64,000 nt of DNA from Metarhizium brunneum. Taxonomy: Eukaryota > Ascomycota > Sordariomycetes > Hypocreales > Clavicipitaceae. The position numbers were made by a program, and so were the translations under genes. Positions 48,588-60,403 of this stretch are shown piece by piece. The stretch is from assembly GCF_013426205.1 (NCBI RefSeq), contig NC_089422.1, positions 6,138,001-6,202,000 of the forward strand, read 5' to 3'. The notes under the pieces were generated by a model. It was not told the DNA's origin and did not search any database. It saw nothing but the letters and a program-made list of their open reading frames with translations. Position 1 is the stretch's first letter. Every line of letters begins with the position of its first letter.

Positions 48588-51500
48588 GATCAGGCTGCTA
48601 TGGTCCAAATCGTGGCTGTATCAATGTAGTTGTTAGAGATAAGTCTGCTGAGCAAGCCGCGGAACGGACCAGGGTGCATAAGGAAGAGGAATGCCTTGGG
48701 GACCGTTGTAATATGATGTCAAGTGGAGAGAAATCGATGACCCGGGTTTGTTGATGTTCGTGGGGATGGTTTGTTTACTTCAGGTGGTCCGAGCTTCCAT
48801 CCAAGCTCACGCGCCGCCATTGTGAGAACGGAGTTCCAATACAGTGCATAGTTTGCATATACTGTATAGCTACTGTACTCCGTACAGTATTTTCCGACAT
48901 TGAATTTCTCCATCAGGGTAAAGCATCTTGTGTCAAGTCACAGCACTAACAAAACCGTTCGCTTAATGTCGCTGTTTCTGCAGTGGAATTTTCAAGTTCT
49001 TCAGGTCTGATATAGTGAGCAGTTTGTCAATGTTCTCTAATCTTTCCTTGGACAGGACTATCGAACCCGGCTTGGGGAATCGGTTGGACGAAGTGGGGTT
49101 TTTAATGCGTCTGGCAGTTGAAGACAAACATGGAGCCCTAGGACAAGAAGAGGTCGGTAAAACTTCTCAGTCATTCGAGTTCAAATAACAGCACAGAATC
49201 TAGGCCATGAATCTCTCCTCTTTTCTTCGCAATCTTCGTCACTCGACAACTACTCGTCAAGACCGCCTCTTTCGCGTTTGTTGCGGGGATGTCGCTAATT
49301 GCCGTCATCGGCTGTTACGGAGACGTCAAAACGCTCCACTCACACTGACCTCATAAAAACATCATGGCTCAGTGGCGTGTTTGAGGCCAACCAACAATCC
49401 ATCCATCCTGGTACCACCGTGGCTGAAAAACCTAGAGCTTTGGTGCAGGGGAATGCCTGGAGATGTGGCCCTGACCACCAGCTTGTGCTGCCGCGTGAAC
49501 TCCCACGACTTGGCTAGTGTTACGGAATAGTCTTTGGGGCACTTTCTGGAAACCATATTGCACAACCCGGCCAATGCGAACAGCTTGAAGCTGGTGTTTT
49601 GAACTGCAAAGCATCTCAGCTTCGACGTGGGGGACCGCGACGGTAAAGACGGCGAGCTGACAAGACTGTTACGGGGTACTATGTAGAATATGGAGGTTTC
49701 CTGGTCTTTTGGCGAGTCTGGTACACTTGCCAGACATGACCAATTCACCACTGGTCCCCCGGACTCTAATTACCGACACAAGGTCCCTTTCAAACATGTC
49801 AATATGATTACGGGCTACGATAAGACCAAGAAACAACGTCGGTCATACTTACTACGATATGACACGTCCCCCCATCCGGGCACAGCTGCCTTGCTAAAGG
49901 GTGCGTGTGAGTTGGCGAAAATTTATGTTACGCGAAGGGCCGCCATCTGTGAGGTTTGCCTCCTCCAAAGGCTTCTCGACTGCTTCGTCGCCTCGAAGAT
50001 GCACTGTACACCTCAATCGCTCTACCAGCGGAGGAAGTCGGGCAGCATCAATGTCGTCCAGCCATGTTGTTGAAACAACTTGCTACTATGTACTGACAGC
50101 TCACCATACTGCATCAAGGCGTTCCAAAGAAGCACTGCTAACTCACTGGTGATCTTCAATTCTTGACCGACGTCCAAGGAATGGCCTGAGAACCTGGAGG
50201 GACACACACACGTCAATTAGCCCAACACAAATCATTTAATGATCCGAGCAGTCATTTCTCGGCGCTCAGTCACAGAGGCTAGCTTTGCGTTGTTTAAACA
50301 TTTTATTCTGCATCTCAGTCAACTCCCGAGTGTGTCGGGGAGACAGCAATGCCAGTATCAGTGTAAGAATGCCAGAGGCAACAAAGGTCCGGCCGACAAT
50401 CGGGTGATGAATGGACTACGCAAGTCATATAATGAGGTAGCGTGGAAGAATTTTTCGCAACATCTAGCCGTCGCTTGTCCCGTGTATACCAACAAGGTAC
50501 TTGAAACAAAGTACCACTCAGGTCGTGGCTACCAAAGGTTTTCCCACATTGGCCGCATCCACGACTTCTGACAGCCATGCTTTCCTTGTTTATGAGACGG
50601 AATAGTAGACGTGAGACACGAATGCTCACGATTTGGGTGCAGCGAAAGGGGGAGGGCCAACTGGCCGTATGGCTGGCCGGTCTGTTCCAAGCTCGGGAAC
50701 ACGACATGAAGTTACTCTCAGCTCGAACATCACACGGCCTCGCCGGGTTTTCACGGGTTTTTGTCATCAACTGCGGGCGCCGTCACATCCTTGAAGCAGG
50801 CTCGCCTGGTTCGTCAACGCCCAGAGATGCCATTCAATATTCTGAAACTGAAAAACTATTTAGTACTAGTGGCTTCATTCTAACCAAGTAAGATGCAGCA
50901 CATGGCCCAAGATGAATTTATACTTTCCCATTGACATCTTCGCTCCTACCTTGCCGGGTTGGTTGGTTGGTTGTTGGTTGGAGTATTGCGATTTCCTTGT
51001 TGGACGCGGGTGCAACTGCCTAAGGTACGTAGCAACTTGGAAGTCCCCTGACCCACGGGAGATGCTGTAGAATTCAGCCACGCCAACACCCAACCAGGTT
51101 TTTAGAGTCCAGACAGCGTGACAACGTCTGGAACCCTCAATGGTCGTGTCCGGACTTGATGGTGTCCAACGATTCACATACACACACCGAGTTGCCAATT
51201 GGCTCCCGGAGCTGGTTCCCATGCTTCCACTCTGCCAACCGCAGGATTCATTCTACTGCAAGTCCCTCTAATGTTTCCCGTCACAACATGACGCCCGCTT
51301 TCCTAGCGTCTCATCAGTTCAAGAAGGGTGCAAACCCTCGGCTGGATATGGTGCTGACGAGACACCATAGCTATGGGGGGCCGATGCAATTGTTGCTGAG
51401 TGCAGCGTGACGGGTTCCCTGAGTATCATCAAGTGCGCCATCAGGGCGAGTGAGTAGCTGTTGGCACACTTCCACTAATGGCGAAAGATGAGATAACAGT

Positions 51501-52688
51501 ATCGTCATCTCTGTACGGAGTAATTGGTCAACCTATATTTTTGAGACACAACTGCCGCTCGTTTGGCAACATAACAACGAGGGCGTATCGTGTACTATTA
51601 GCTTTGGGAGCGCCGATTGGCAAGTAAGATCGCTTGTAAAACCGACTCATCCACCTGCATACCCTTGTGGATAGAGTGGAATTCACGATCGGTACAGAGT
51701 ATTCGCTTGTCCATGTTTTGGGGAGGGGGTTGTTTTCACTCCAAAGAAAGACGGCCAAACTGCAGTCAGTGGGCAGTCCATCACGTTGTTGACGGCACAC
51801 GACGAACAGAGGGCTTCAGAGGAACATTCGAGTTATCAAGATCGTCGCCATCACTGTCACCAATATGAGGGACAACTTGTGTTCCAATCATTAAAATACA
51901 TAAGGTAAGGTCGCTCAAAAACGGGAAGTCGGCTTATTCTGGCCAGCGTCTGGCTGGGTAAAAAGTCTCAACACGCCAGGACAACGGCAGGACCATGGAG
52001 CTATCAGGTACAAAGGAGGTACGTCCGCGAAACCTGCTCATTTGGACTAGTAAATCATATGCTCATAAGCTCTGCAAGTCATTTGCATGTACTGCGCGGC
52101 GAGCTTGGAAACTGCCTTAGCGGGAATGCACTTGCGCAATCAGCCATGTTCTCCTCGCCGGTTGTCGGCGCTCGCCAACCTCCAACACACTTAACCTGGA
52201 GCCAAGCCCTACCCTGCCCAGACGCAAGTGGAATTTTAGAAGCCAATTCATCAAGTGCCGCTTTGAAAAGGGGCATCGAAGAAGATTTAGTGATTTATGC
52301 CGACGCATCAAAGCGATTGTTAACGCGCATTCGTGTAGATCACTAGTCTCTTGCTCGTCAAATCTGGCGATGCCGGTGCATAAGGCGGAGATGCTGAAGA
52401 GACAACGGGTCCACGACTCGACAGGGGTGACATGGAATAAAAAGCGGGGGTATTCGCCTGGAAGAAATACAAAATAACGTGCCCCAGTGGGCTCGTTTAG
52501 CCGACTATCCTCCGTACGGATTCTGGATACTACTCCGTACCTTCTTAAGAACGAGTCTAACGAGGAATACTATTGCAGTTCGACGTCTGGCCTTCCTGCA
52601 CCCCGTACCCCATGCTGGAGACGACATCGCATCGACAATGACTTGTATTTCGTGATCGGTACTCCGTATAACCTGGCACGCACATACA

Positions 52689-52698
52689 TACCTAGGTA
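52689..52698. repeat. 10-bp palindrome TACCTAGGTA
   Basis: The shortest member of the CCTAGG-core family listed here, in the bZIP upstream region. Confidence 0.6.
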
Positions 52699-53508
52699 CC
52701 TACCTCCGCCGCCCAGCCGGGCTCGGGCTGCCCCAGCTGGCGTGCGAGCCGTCGCCATGCTTGCGCTTTACAGCCAAGTGTTCCCGCCGCCTCTGGTGCA
52801 ATGGGAAAGGTGGACAGGATCCACGACGAGCGCTGCCAATGGATCAAGCGAGCAGGGGAGGCCAGGTGATGTGGTAGACCAAGGTAGGCATTGGACGGTT
52901 TTTGGCCCTTCTTTGTACGGAGTACATGTACATACGGCGACTGATGGTGAGGAACCCGTTCGCAGGTCGACTGCTGGTTTGGCACAGGGTCCTGCCCACA
53001 ATTGGCTTTTCCCAGAGGGGTGGCCAGAGGCGACCGGGCATAATGCCGCGCAGCAAAAGTCAAAAGAGGCAGACTGGGAGGTCTCCGCGGGCATGGCGCC
53101 CGCGCCTGGTGAACTTCCACTGGACGTGGCCTGGGAGCCAAGACGTCTCCATAAGGCGCAGGCTTGGGAGTTGTGGTTCGATGTCGGCACCGCGAAGGCA
53201 GTACTATTAGTACATAGATCAAGACCGCCGAGTCCGCTCCACCGCCTGGGACCATTCCGACGCTTCAAGAGATGCTCGAGGGGCGGCGCATGGCGCTCAA
53301 CACTGTGTGTACTATAATCGCCCGGGGGTGGAGAGGGGAGGAGGGGCTTGACGGCCTTGACGGCCTTGATCATGGATTATCACGGTGATGGGCTGGCTGG
53401 CTCTCCACCAGGCGAAGTTGAGAAACGAGCCGGGCCAGGCCAGACCACGCCTGGAGGAGCAGAGGAAATGGAGCACTTGGGGTCCCCGGGCCAGGTCCAG
53501 GCAACTAG

Positions 53509-53650
53509 TACGGAGTAGAGGGCATGTACTCCGTAGTAGTCGCAACGTCCGGAGAGCTGACGTGGGTACGTGGGCCAATGTCGAGAGTTTTGACCCAGGT
53601 TACTCCGTACTCGATGTGTAGACGAAGACGTCGCAGAGAGGTACTCCGTA
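53509..53650. repeat. Cluster of four TACGGAGTA/TACTCCGTA motifs
   Basis: Perfect copies at 53509-53517 (+ orientation), 53527-53535, 53601-53609 and 53642-53650 (complement) lie within 142 bp. The first two form an inverted pair 9 bases apart. This is the densest cluster in the window and lies about 0.9-1.0 kb upstream of the bZIP start. Confidence 0.9.
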
Positions 53651-53673
53651 CACGGGCTTTGAAGGCAGGAAGT

Positions 53674-53781
53674 CGGCAGGGCAGGGCAGGACAGGACAGG
53701 ACAGGGCAGGGCAGCACTCGACCAGACCAGACCGTCGACGGCTGTTGCGCTCCCGCCCAGCGCCGCCCAGCGCCGCCCAGC
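53674..53781 (+). repeat. GC-rich short tandem repeats
   Basis: About eight pentamer units of GGCAG/GACAG type (53674-53714) are followed by a tandem CGCCGCCCAG decamer (about 53755-53781). Both are in non-coding sequence. Confidence 0.8.
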
Positions 53782-54545
53782 ACCAAGACAGCGCCAGCAC
53801 CGGATGGCACCCCTCTCCATGTCCGCTCTCACTTGAGCAATGCCATTCCATTACATAAAAGCGACGGGGACGCTTTCTGGTCTGCAAGTCCCCTTGAACA
53901 TCCAAATCGTGGCCGTTATCATAGATCCGGATCCCGCATCCATCCAGACGGCGCAACAATTGCACCTCGTTTCGTGTCGGGGACAGCATTTCTGCGGCTG
54001 TCTGCGCCTCTCCTCCCCACGCTCCGGTCTGGTCGATTGACTTTGAAGCGCTCAAGTGCTGCCTGTCCGTGGTAGCAGCACTTGGGCAGTAGCCGCCACA
54101 GACGCGCCGTCAGCTTCCTCATCTGGGGCCAACATCCCGTCGGACTGGAGGTCAACTGTCATCAATCAACCGGCCTTGCTTTTAACTCCCCCCTCTTCGT
54201 CCTACTCGACCGAGTACGGAGTCTTGTAGGCTGCTGGCGCCATTTTGCCCTGTCTCAGTGCCCGCGCTACACCAACTCGCATCTACCAAGCAAAATCTTC
54301 CCCGTTATCACGGCGACGCACGACACACTGCCCACGACGTACAAAGCTTCCCGGCTTCCTCCTATCGCTCGCTGCATTATCACCCGGGCCCTGATTTCTT
54401 GCCCTTGGCCTGGCCAAATTTCGGTTTCTCCCGGCTTCGCCTTGACCCGTCTGTCGTCCCTCGTCACTGTTTTGTTCTCCTGAGACTGGGGCGCTTGCCG
54501 CACCGCGGCTGTCATCTTAGAGGCCCAGCGCCGTGACCCTGAGGA

Positions 54546-56200
54546 ATGGCCGACGAGATGTCCATCGATAACAAGCCCAACCCCCCGCGCGACGAGTCCG
54601 ACGACTCTGCTGATTCCACTCCCGAGAGAGAGCAGAACAACTCAGCAACTGTTTCTGGCAACAGCAACAATGCCGTCCAGGACGCCCAGCAACCCAAGCG
54701 GAAGGGTGGACGCAAACCGGTGAGTCCTTGTTCTGGAGAGACTTGCCCCTCACCTGAGCTTCGAGTCTCACGACGATGACACCAAACAACACCACAATGC
54801 CGGTGCACAACCTCATCCACCACCACGTACACTACCACTGCCACCTACATTTCCCGTGCTCCAGAGTTGATTATCCAATCTCACTGCTCCGTCGCAATAC
54901 CTCTTCGAACCTGCGTTGCATTTCCAGAACCGCTCTCACCTCTGTCGCCCCGTGCTGTTCGCACTGTGGCTGGACTGGGTTGTTAAGTCATGTCCACTGT
55001 ACTCACTTACATGCCACCACGCAACATCACTGCGTGTCACCATTTGCTGACATCCTGGCGTCAGATATACGCTACATCAGAGGAGCGTAAACAGCGAAAT
55101 CGGCAGGCACAGGCCGCTTTCCGTGAGCGCCGGACCGAGTACATCAAACAACTCGAGGAAACCATCCGGATCCACGAATCCAACCTGCACAACCTCCAGT
55201 CCGCCCATCGCAATGCCGCCGACGAATGTTTGATGCTCCGCTACAAGAACTCGTTGCTTGAGCGAATTCTTCTCGAGAAAGGTCATTCCTTTCCAGCAAT
55301 GACATTCCAGTTTGACGATTCGTAAGGTTAACGTAGCTTGTTTCAATAGGCATCGATGTCCAGGCCGAATTGCAAGCCAAGGCCGAGAGTCCTAACCTGG
55401 GGCCTGCGCATGTCCCTCAAAACATAGTGCAGCCGCCTCCAATTCAGAGACCCATCATGAATCGACAACACCACAACCGCAAGTCAAACTCCAGCATTGC
55501 CCCGAAGCTTGAGCCAGGGTCTGGAGCTGTTGGTTCTGCCATGCAGGCTCCCAAGTCTGCCACCTCCCCAAAGAACCGCCCTACGCCGTCATCTCACTCC
55601 AACTCTCCCAATAATGCTGCCTCGACCTTCTCTCCCGCTCCATCAGACAGCATTTCCATGCGAGGCTCTATCTCAGGGCTTACCCGCCAGCATCTCTCAC
55701 TAGGAGGTACTACTCAGCCATCCAGAAGCACGGTGCTTCAGGTTGCCACGCCCCGAAGTGTCGCTGGCACGGGCGCCTCTTACTATCCTACGCCGGCATT
55801 CCAAAACCACGTTGAGCAAGCTGGTGAGTTTCCATCTTTGCGTCGACAGTACCGTCTATGTATTACTATTTTTTGTCTTTTGCTAATGTAAACAGACCAC
55901 GATTATGACAGCCGAGCAGACATGGTGGACGACTCTGAAATAGAAACTCCCAGTGGACACGGCAGTTTTGGGGGCGCCTTCAACAGCGACACAACCCAGC
56001 CCATGCTCCTCTCTCCCACTTCTACTGGCCCTGCGCATCACGAGCAAGGGGGACACCAGGCGTCGCTGTCTAACCACCACTTCCCATCCATGACCCAGCT
56101 GCTCGACCACCAGAACCTGGACTGGGATCCGTTCGGTCTGAGCGCCAGCATGGCTTTCCCTAACCAGCAATTCCCCTTTGACCAATCCAGCTTGCGGTGA
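54546..56200 (+). CDS. kapC: bZIP transcription factor, KapC type
   Basis: Four exons, 54546-54719, 55065-55281, 55350-55823 and 55896-56200, give 389 aa. The Asp/Glu/Ser-rich start runs into KRKGGRKP, and a 345-nt intron then joins to IYATSEERKQRNRQAQAAFR. The basic region carries N70 and the N-x2-A-Q-x2-F-R signature of fungal Yap-type bZIP proteins, followed by RRTEYIKQLEETIRIH and a leucine zipper to about residue 130 (LLERILLEKGIDVQAEL). This string matches the fungal KapC proteins. The rest is Ser/Pro/Asn-rich with DWDPFGLS near the end, as in activation regions. Intron 2 has an unusual GTCATT donor but a proper ATAG acceptor and gives the conserved EKGID. Yap-type factors regulate stress responses; KapC-type factors are linked to growth and development in some fungi (established for relatives only). 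Confidence 0.9.
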
Positions 56201-58431
56201 GGGGCGTGTGTCCCACGCAATGGACGACGAGTTGCAGTTTTATCCACGAAATTTCTCTCTGCGAATATGTCCTCTCCCAGCTAGCTGGGCAGGAAATTCC
56301 CATGCACTGCAACTCTTGTCATATAGTCAAATACTATAGTCACAGGGTACGCCTCGCTGTGGTCAACAATCCCTTACGAACCGCCACGCTCCTGGCAAAC
56401 GATGTGTTTGGTCCATCATGGACACGACGCTTTGGCCAGTACACAATGCACAAAACCCCGGTTGGAACGCCGGGCATTCGAAATATGGTGTCAACCGCTA
56501 CTCCGCTGCAAAGCAAGCAAGTATCATATGCGTGCTCCATGCGGAGTGCAAGGTTCTACCGTATAGGTATCAACAACGACCTGCGCGGAAACACGCAAGC
56601 CTTTGCTCTAGCTGAGATGCTGAAAGACATGAGCATTTTGCCTAAACCTTGGAACGAATGTTTTTTGTTACGACCATTTATTATTATTTTTTATATTTGG
56701 CTGCGCCGATGCTATTACAAGTACCCGTCTTTTTTTATAAAAAGTTATTTTTGCTTGGCCAAGTGTGTTGTTGTGTCCAACTTCGCCAACAATTTCTGAT
56801 GGCGTGATGTCTGCGCTCCTTCCAGGCAACTTTCGGCAATGTGGTCTTTTTATCGCGATGGACGAGTTCTAACCAAAGATACCCAGCGGTTCGCTGCTCC
56901 TAACAAGACGGATTATTAAAAAAGCCTTTTTAATAAAACAAAACTCGGGGTCCAAGGCAACGGGATAATCAAAAGTGATGTGTGCTTTTACTTGTTTTCG
57001 TTATTTATTGGCGTTTGGGGGGCATGGGAGAAAGTGCTGTGGGAGTAACTTGGAACCAACGCGGACCCAAAAAAAAGTACGATTTGTCTACATTTTGATT
57101 ATTGCGGCTACAGGTGCGGTCTAGTTCTCATTCACTTCGCAAAATAGCCCTTTTAGCGTGTTTGAATGAGTATCTGATGTTGTTGAGCGTACGTAGAGCG
57201 AGTGCGCTTGTCGGGTCATGGATATACTATTGGGTCAGGTTTATTATCATGTCATTGGAGGAGCGCTTTCACGCGGTCGGTCATTTCGCCGTCCATCCTT
57301 TGTACATTAATTGTTGTTTTTGCACAAGCGGTTATTTTTCCTCCCCCTCCTCCTCCTCCTCCCTCAGTTGCTGTCTTGTTTTGTTGTTTCCTATCTAGTC
57401 GATGTGCGGATGATGTGGAGAGCATAGGTGTGGCATGTCTCAGGTCCGTGTAGGCTAAGGGAAATTTCTCAGATCACGAGGACAACTGGGCTGACGGACG
57501 ACGATTTGAAGGGGTGGGTTTCGGGGGGAACAAACGGCGACGGAGGAGCTGGGGAAAGCGGGTCTTTAGTTTCTGGCCGCGGTGTGGGCGCCACTCGTGA
57601 CGGGACGGGCAAGGGTGTCGAGTGGGAGTTTGTGGGGAGAGTATAGGGTAGTGGGTGGATTCGGGGCGTTCGAGGCCCCGTCATCTCTGCTTCGCTCGGG
57701 CTTTGTTTGGGGACGGGCGAGGCGAAGGCGAGTTTGTTGGCAAAAATTGAAGCAGTTTGATGGGCCGTAGTCGGCGTTTACCAAAAAAGCAATTAAACGT
57801 GAGGCGTTGTCACACCCGGGGTAGCATTTTTTGTGCGTGGGGAGTCGCACAAACTCATTGGCCGTGCGTGTATGCTTAATTCTCCCGGTTTCACAGACGG
57901 CGGCCCATCCGACCTGTCGAGACACTCGGTGTTACCCTGCTGCAGGTGCGGTCGATCTTGGAGGCTGGCGGGCTGGAAAGGCGAGGCCGTGGGCTCGAAT
58001 TGCCAAGCGACGGGGGTGCTCGATTGGAAACCGAGGACTTGAGAGCAGAGTTACACGGCGCAACCCCCTTGAGGCCCAGAGGGCCGGGAAAGGATGGTCA
58101 TGTCGTGTTACCTTGTGCTTCTGGGCGCCGAGTCAGGGAAGCTATTCACACCTGCAGGAAGGGAGTCATTTGGCTTCTGTCCTTTGCTTCTTCTTTTTTT
58201 TCCCCGTCTGGTGCGCCTCTCCACTGGCCAATTCACCGGTACGTTGGAATAGGATGGGGGAGATACAAAGCGGTCTGCGATATACACATGTTGCCGAAAC
58301 GGGTTGCAGCACAATTTATACATGGGACTTGATGGAGCTTTACAACGACAACACCGAGTGACTCTGTGAATGCGGTTTCACACCTGCGTGCCTACCATCT
58401 CGTTTTCAAATAGTACATGTCTCCTGCGGCA
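56201..58431. other. Convergent intergenic region between bZIP and GH16 genes, no gene seen
   Basis: This holds the 3' flanks of both genes. Short ORFs are present, but none is convincing. A CT-rich stretch with repeated CCTCCT lies at 57339-57366. Confidence 0.5.
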
Positions 58432-59592
58432 TCATGCAAAAACACCCAACGCCAGGCAAAACCAAGCCACTGCCAGGAGAGAGCACGACGACGCCGCCGT
58501 CCTAGCAGATGAGCTCTTCACGCCCCAGAGCTTGGCGACGGCTCCGGCCTGGGAGCCCTCGTCGATGCTACACACCGCACCGCAGAGCGTGGCCTTGCCG
58601 CCTCTCGTCAGCAGCTGCGCCGCAGCCCCGCGGCGCTTCCGTCGTGAACGCTGACTGTCCTCGGTCGTGTTGTACACCATCTCAATCCACTGAAGCTGCA
58701 GGTTGGATTCCGCGCCAACACTCATATTCCCGCTCCAGCTGCCCCCGTCCCCCCACGCGTTGAGGTTGATGGCCGCCGGATCCCGGGGCACCTGGTACGC
58801 GATGTTGGCAACCTCCTCGCCGTCGACGTACCAGACGCTCCTCGTCGGCGTCCAGTCCAGTCGGTATACCGCCCAGTCCGACCACTGCAACCCACGGGGC
58901 AGCGTGGCATTCCTCGTCGCGTTGGCCTTGATGCCGTCGCCGTTGTCTGTGTACCCCGGCTGGTTGGTGTACTGCACTTTGTTCCCGGGCCCGCGCGTTA
59001 CAATCTCCATGTCGGCCTCCTGGATATCCGCGAGCTTACTGGCATCGCGGTATGTGAAGACGGCGGACACTGCCCCCGGCGGGCCGACTGTTCTGGCGAG
59101 CATACGCAGCGAGAGGTAGTGGTAGTCGGAGTTCTGGGTCTGGAACTCGGCTGCAGTTTGGAAGTTGGACAGCCGCGCCGTCCGCATGGTTAGGTAGGTT
59201 GCCGACGAAGCTGACGCGTCTTTATTTGGCTCAATGAACACGTTATTGGGCGAGTTGACCATGAGGACCGTCGCGTCGCCCGAGAAGCCGTTGCCGTTGC
59301 GCTTGGAATTGGCCCATGTTTGCAGTGCCCACGTCTTTGTCCAGGCTTCCGATTTGAAGTAGTCGCTTGTGGGTGGCGCGTTGGGCGTATCTTCGGGGTC
59401 GCTGATGACGCTTGGGACGGATGCGTGGTCCTTGAGGCTGCGGAAGTCGAAGAAGAGGTGGTTTGTAAAGTAGGTTGCTTGAGTGCCGTTGGTGAGGAAG
59501 CAGTCGCACGAGGAGTCGGAGACCACTTCGACGGCGTGGATGAGGGTGAAGACAGAGAGGCATGTGCTGAGCAGGGCTGCAGGGCGGCGCAT
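58432..59592 (-). CDS. Glycoside hydrolase family 16 enzyme, probable GPI-anchored
   Basis: This single-exon frame of 386 aa starts with a signal peptide (MRRPAALLSTCLSVFTLIHA). The GH16 beta-jelly-roll landmarks include FFDFRSL, the catalytic motif EADME at residues 192-196 (nucleophile E192, assisting D194, acid/base E196), WSDWAVYRLDWTPTRSVWYV, and PAAINLNAWGDGGSWSG. This places it among fungal GH16 proteins that act on beta-1,3-glucan-type wall polymers; hydrolase versus transglycosylase cannot be told apart. The end has a basic stretch (SQRSRRKRRG), two Cys residues (C337, C341), then a small-residue and hydrophobic tail (SSCSLLAVAWFCLALGVFA) fit for a GPI signal. Several N-x-T/S sites suggest N-glycosylation. 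The gene is divergent from the WW-domain gene. Confidence 0.88.
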   Translation of the reverse strand: MRRPAALLSTCLSVFTLIHAVEVVSDSSCDCFLTNGTQATYFTNHLFFDFRSLKDHASVPSVISDPEDTPNAPPTSDYFKSEAWTKTWALQTWANSKRNGNGFSGDATVLMVNSPNNVFIEPNKDASASSATYLTMRTARLSNFQTAAEFQTQNSDYHYLSLRMLARTVGPPGAVSAVFTYRDASKLADIQEADMEIVTRGPGNKVQYTNQPGYTDNGDGIKANATRNATLPRGLQWSDWAVYRLDWTPTRSVWYVDGEEVANIAYQVPRDPAAINLNAWGDGGSWSGNMSVGAESNLQLQWIEMVYNTTEDSQRSRRKRRGAAAQLLTRGGKATLCGAVCSIDEGSQAGAVAKLWGVKSSSARTAASSCSLLAVAWFCLALGVFA

Positions 59593-60403
59593 TGTGACTT
59601 GTAATCTTGATGCTCGCTCTCAGACCCCCGGAGCAGTTGACGTGGATGGCAGCGGGAGGTTTGCTTTTTGTTATTGTTACACAAGCACAGAGGACGCACG
59701 GGTCACACTCTCCTTCGCATTGAAAGCCACTGGGCTTCACGTCGTTGGCGGGCGCAGCTGATGGCCTGCTTGATGAATGGAGTCGCCGGGGCATTTCCCC
59801 CTCCAGTCAAGAACTCATCCCATTGATCTTGATGCCAGAAAAGCGCAACCGCGAATAGAGCTGAGAATCCGACGCGGCCTGCCCGCAGCGGCGCCTCCGT
59901 GTGCTTCATTGAGATCAACCATGCTTACACCACTAGATGCCGTGGTTTTCCATGAGATGGTGATTCCTGTACTTTGTACAGACTGAATTGACGCCATGTG
60001 TTATTTTGCCTTCAATTAATGAAATGACGCATCTCGTCTCGAATCCGTAGCACCAGGAGGGAATGACGTCTGACCGGACCCAAATTTTTCCGCAGCCGGC
60101 AAGGCCTGTTCAGCTAAGCTAGGCACCTCGTCTCCAATTTGCGACTCGTAACCTCACACCACCATTGACATTATACCCGCCTGATTTACAGATCGCAAAT
60201 AAACTGCGCATCATTACCTGGGGAAGAACCCACCACTCACGGTCAATCCGCGACCCCAACATTTTGCTAGACATCCCGAAACCGATTTGCTAAGTCTCAG
60301 GTCCATAAACGTATCATGACAAACGCTCGCTCTCCGGGATGCTCACCATTGTAGAAGACAGATTCCCAGGCCGGATAGACTGTCCTTCCCTCGCCCCATA
60401 GCC
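59593..60403. promoter_or_regulatory. Shared upstream region between GH16 and WW-domain genes
   Basis: The two genes diverge with start codons 811 bp apart, so both promoters are expected here. ORFs crossing it are short, and no operator was identified. Confidence 0.4.

Larger units (their letters stand above)
48588..54545. other. 6-kb region upstream of the bZIP gene, no gene seen
   Basis: This holds the promoter of the minus-strand gene at 48587 and the long upstream region of the bZIP gene at 54546. It has ten perfect TACGGAGTA-family copies at 48876, 51514, 52531, 52660, 52916, 53509, 53527, 53601, 53642 and nearby imperfect forms (for example 54214). Other elements are the TACCTAGGTA palindrome at 52689 and GC-rich tandem repeats at 53674-53781. 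Long ORFs such as 52487-53317 are not convincing. From about 54240 the sequence becomes C/T-rich and looks like the bZIP leader. Confidence 0.5.

Noticed and set aside
52487..53317. 276-aa + strand ORF upstream of the bZIP gene
   Set aside because: Crosses three 9-mer copies and a palindrome, lacks any domain and has patchy composition.
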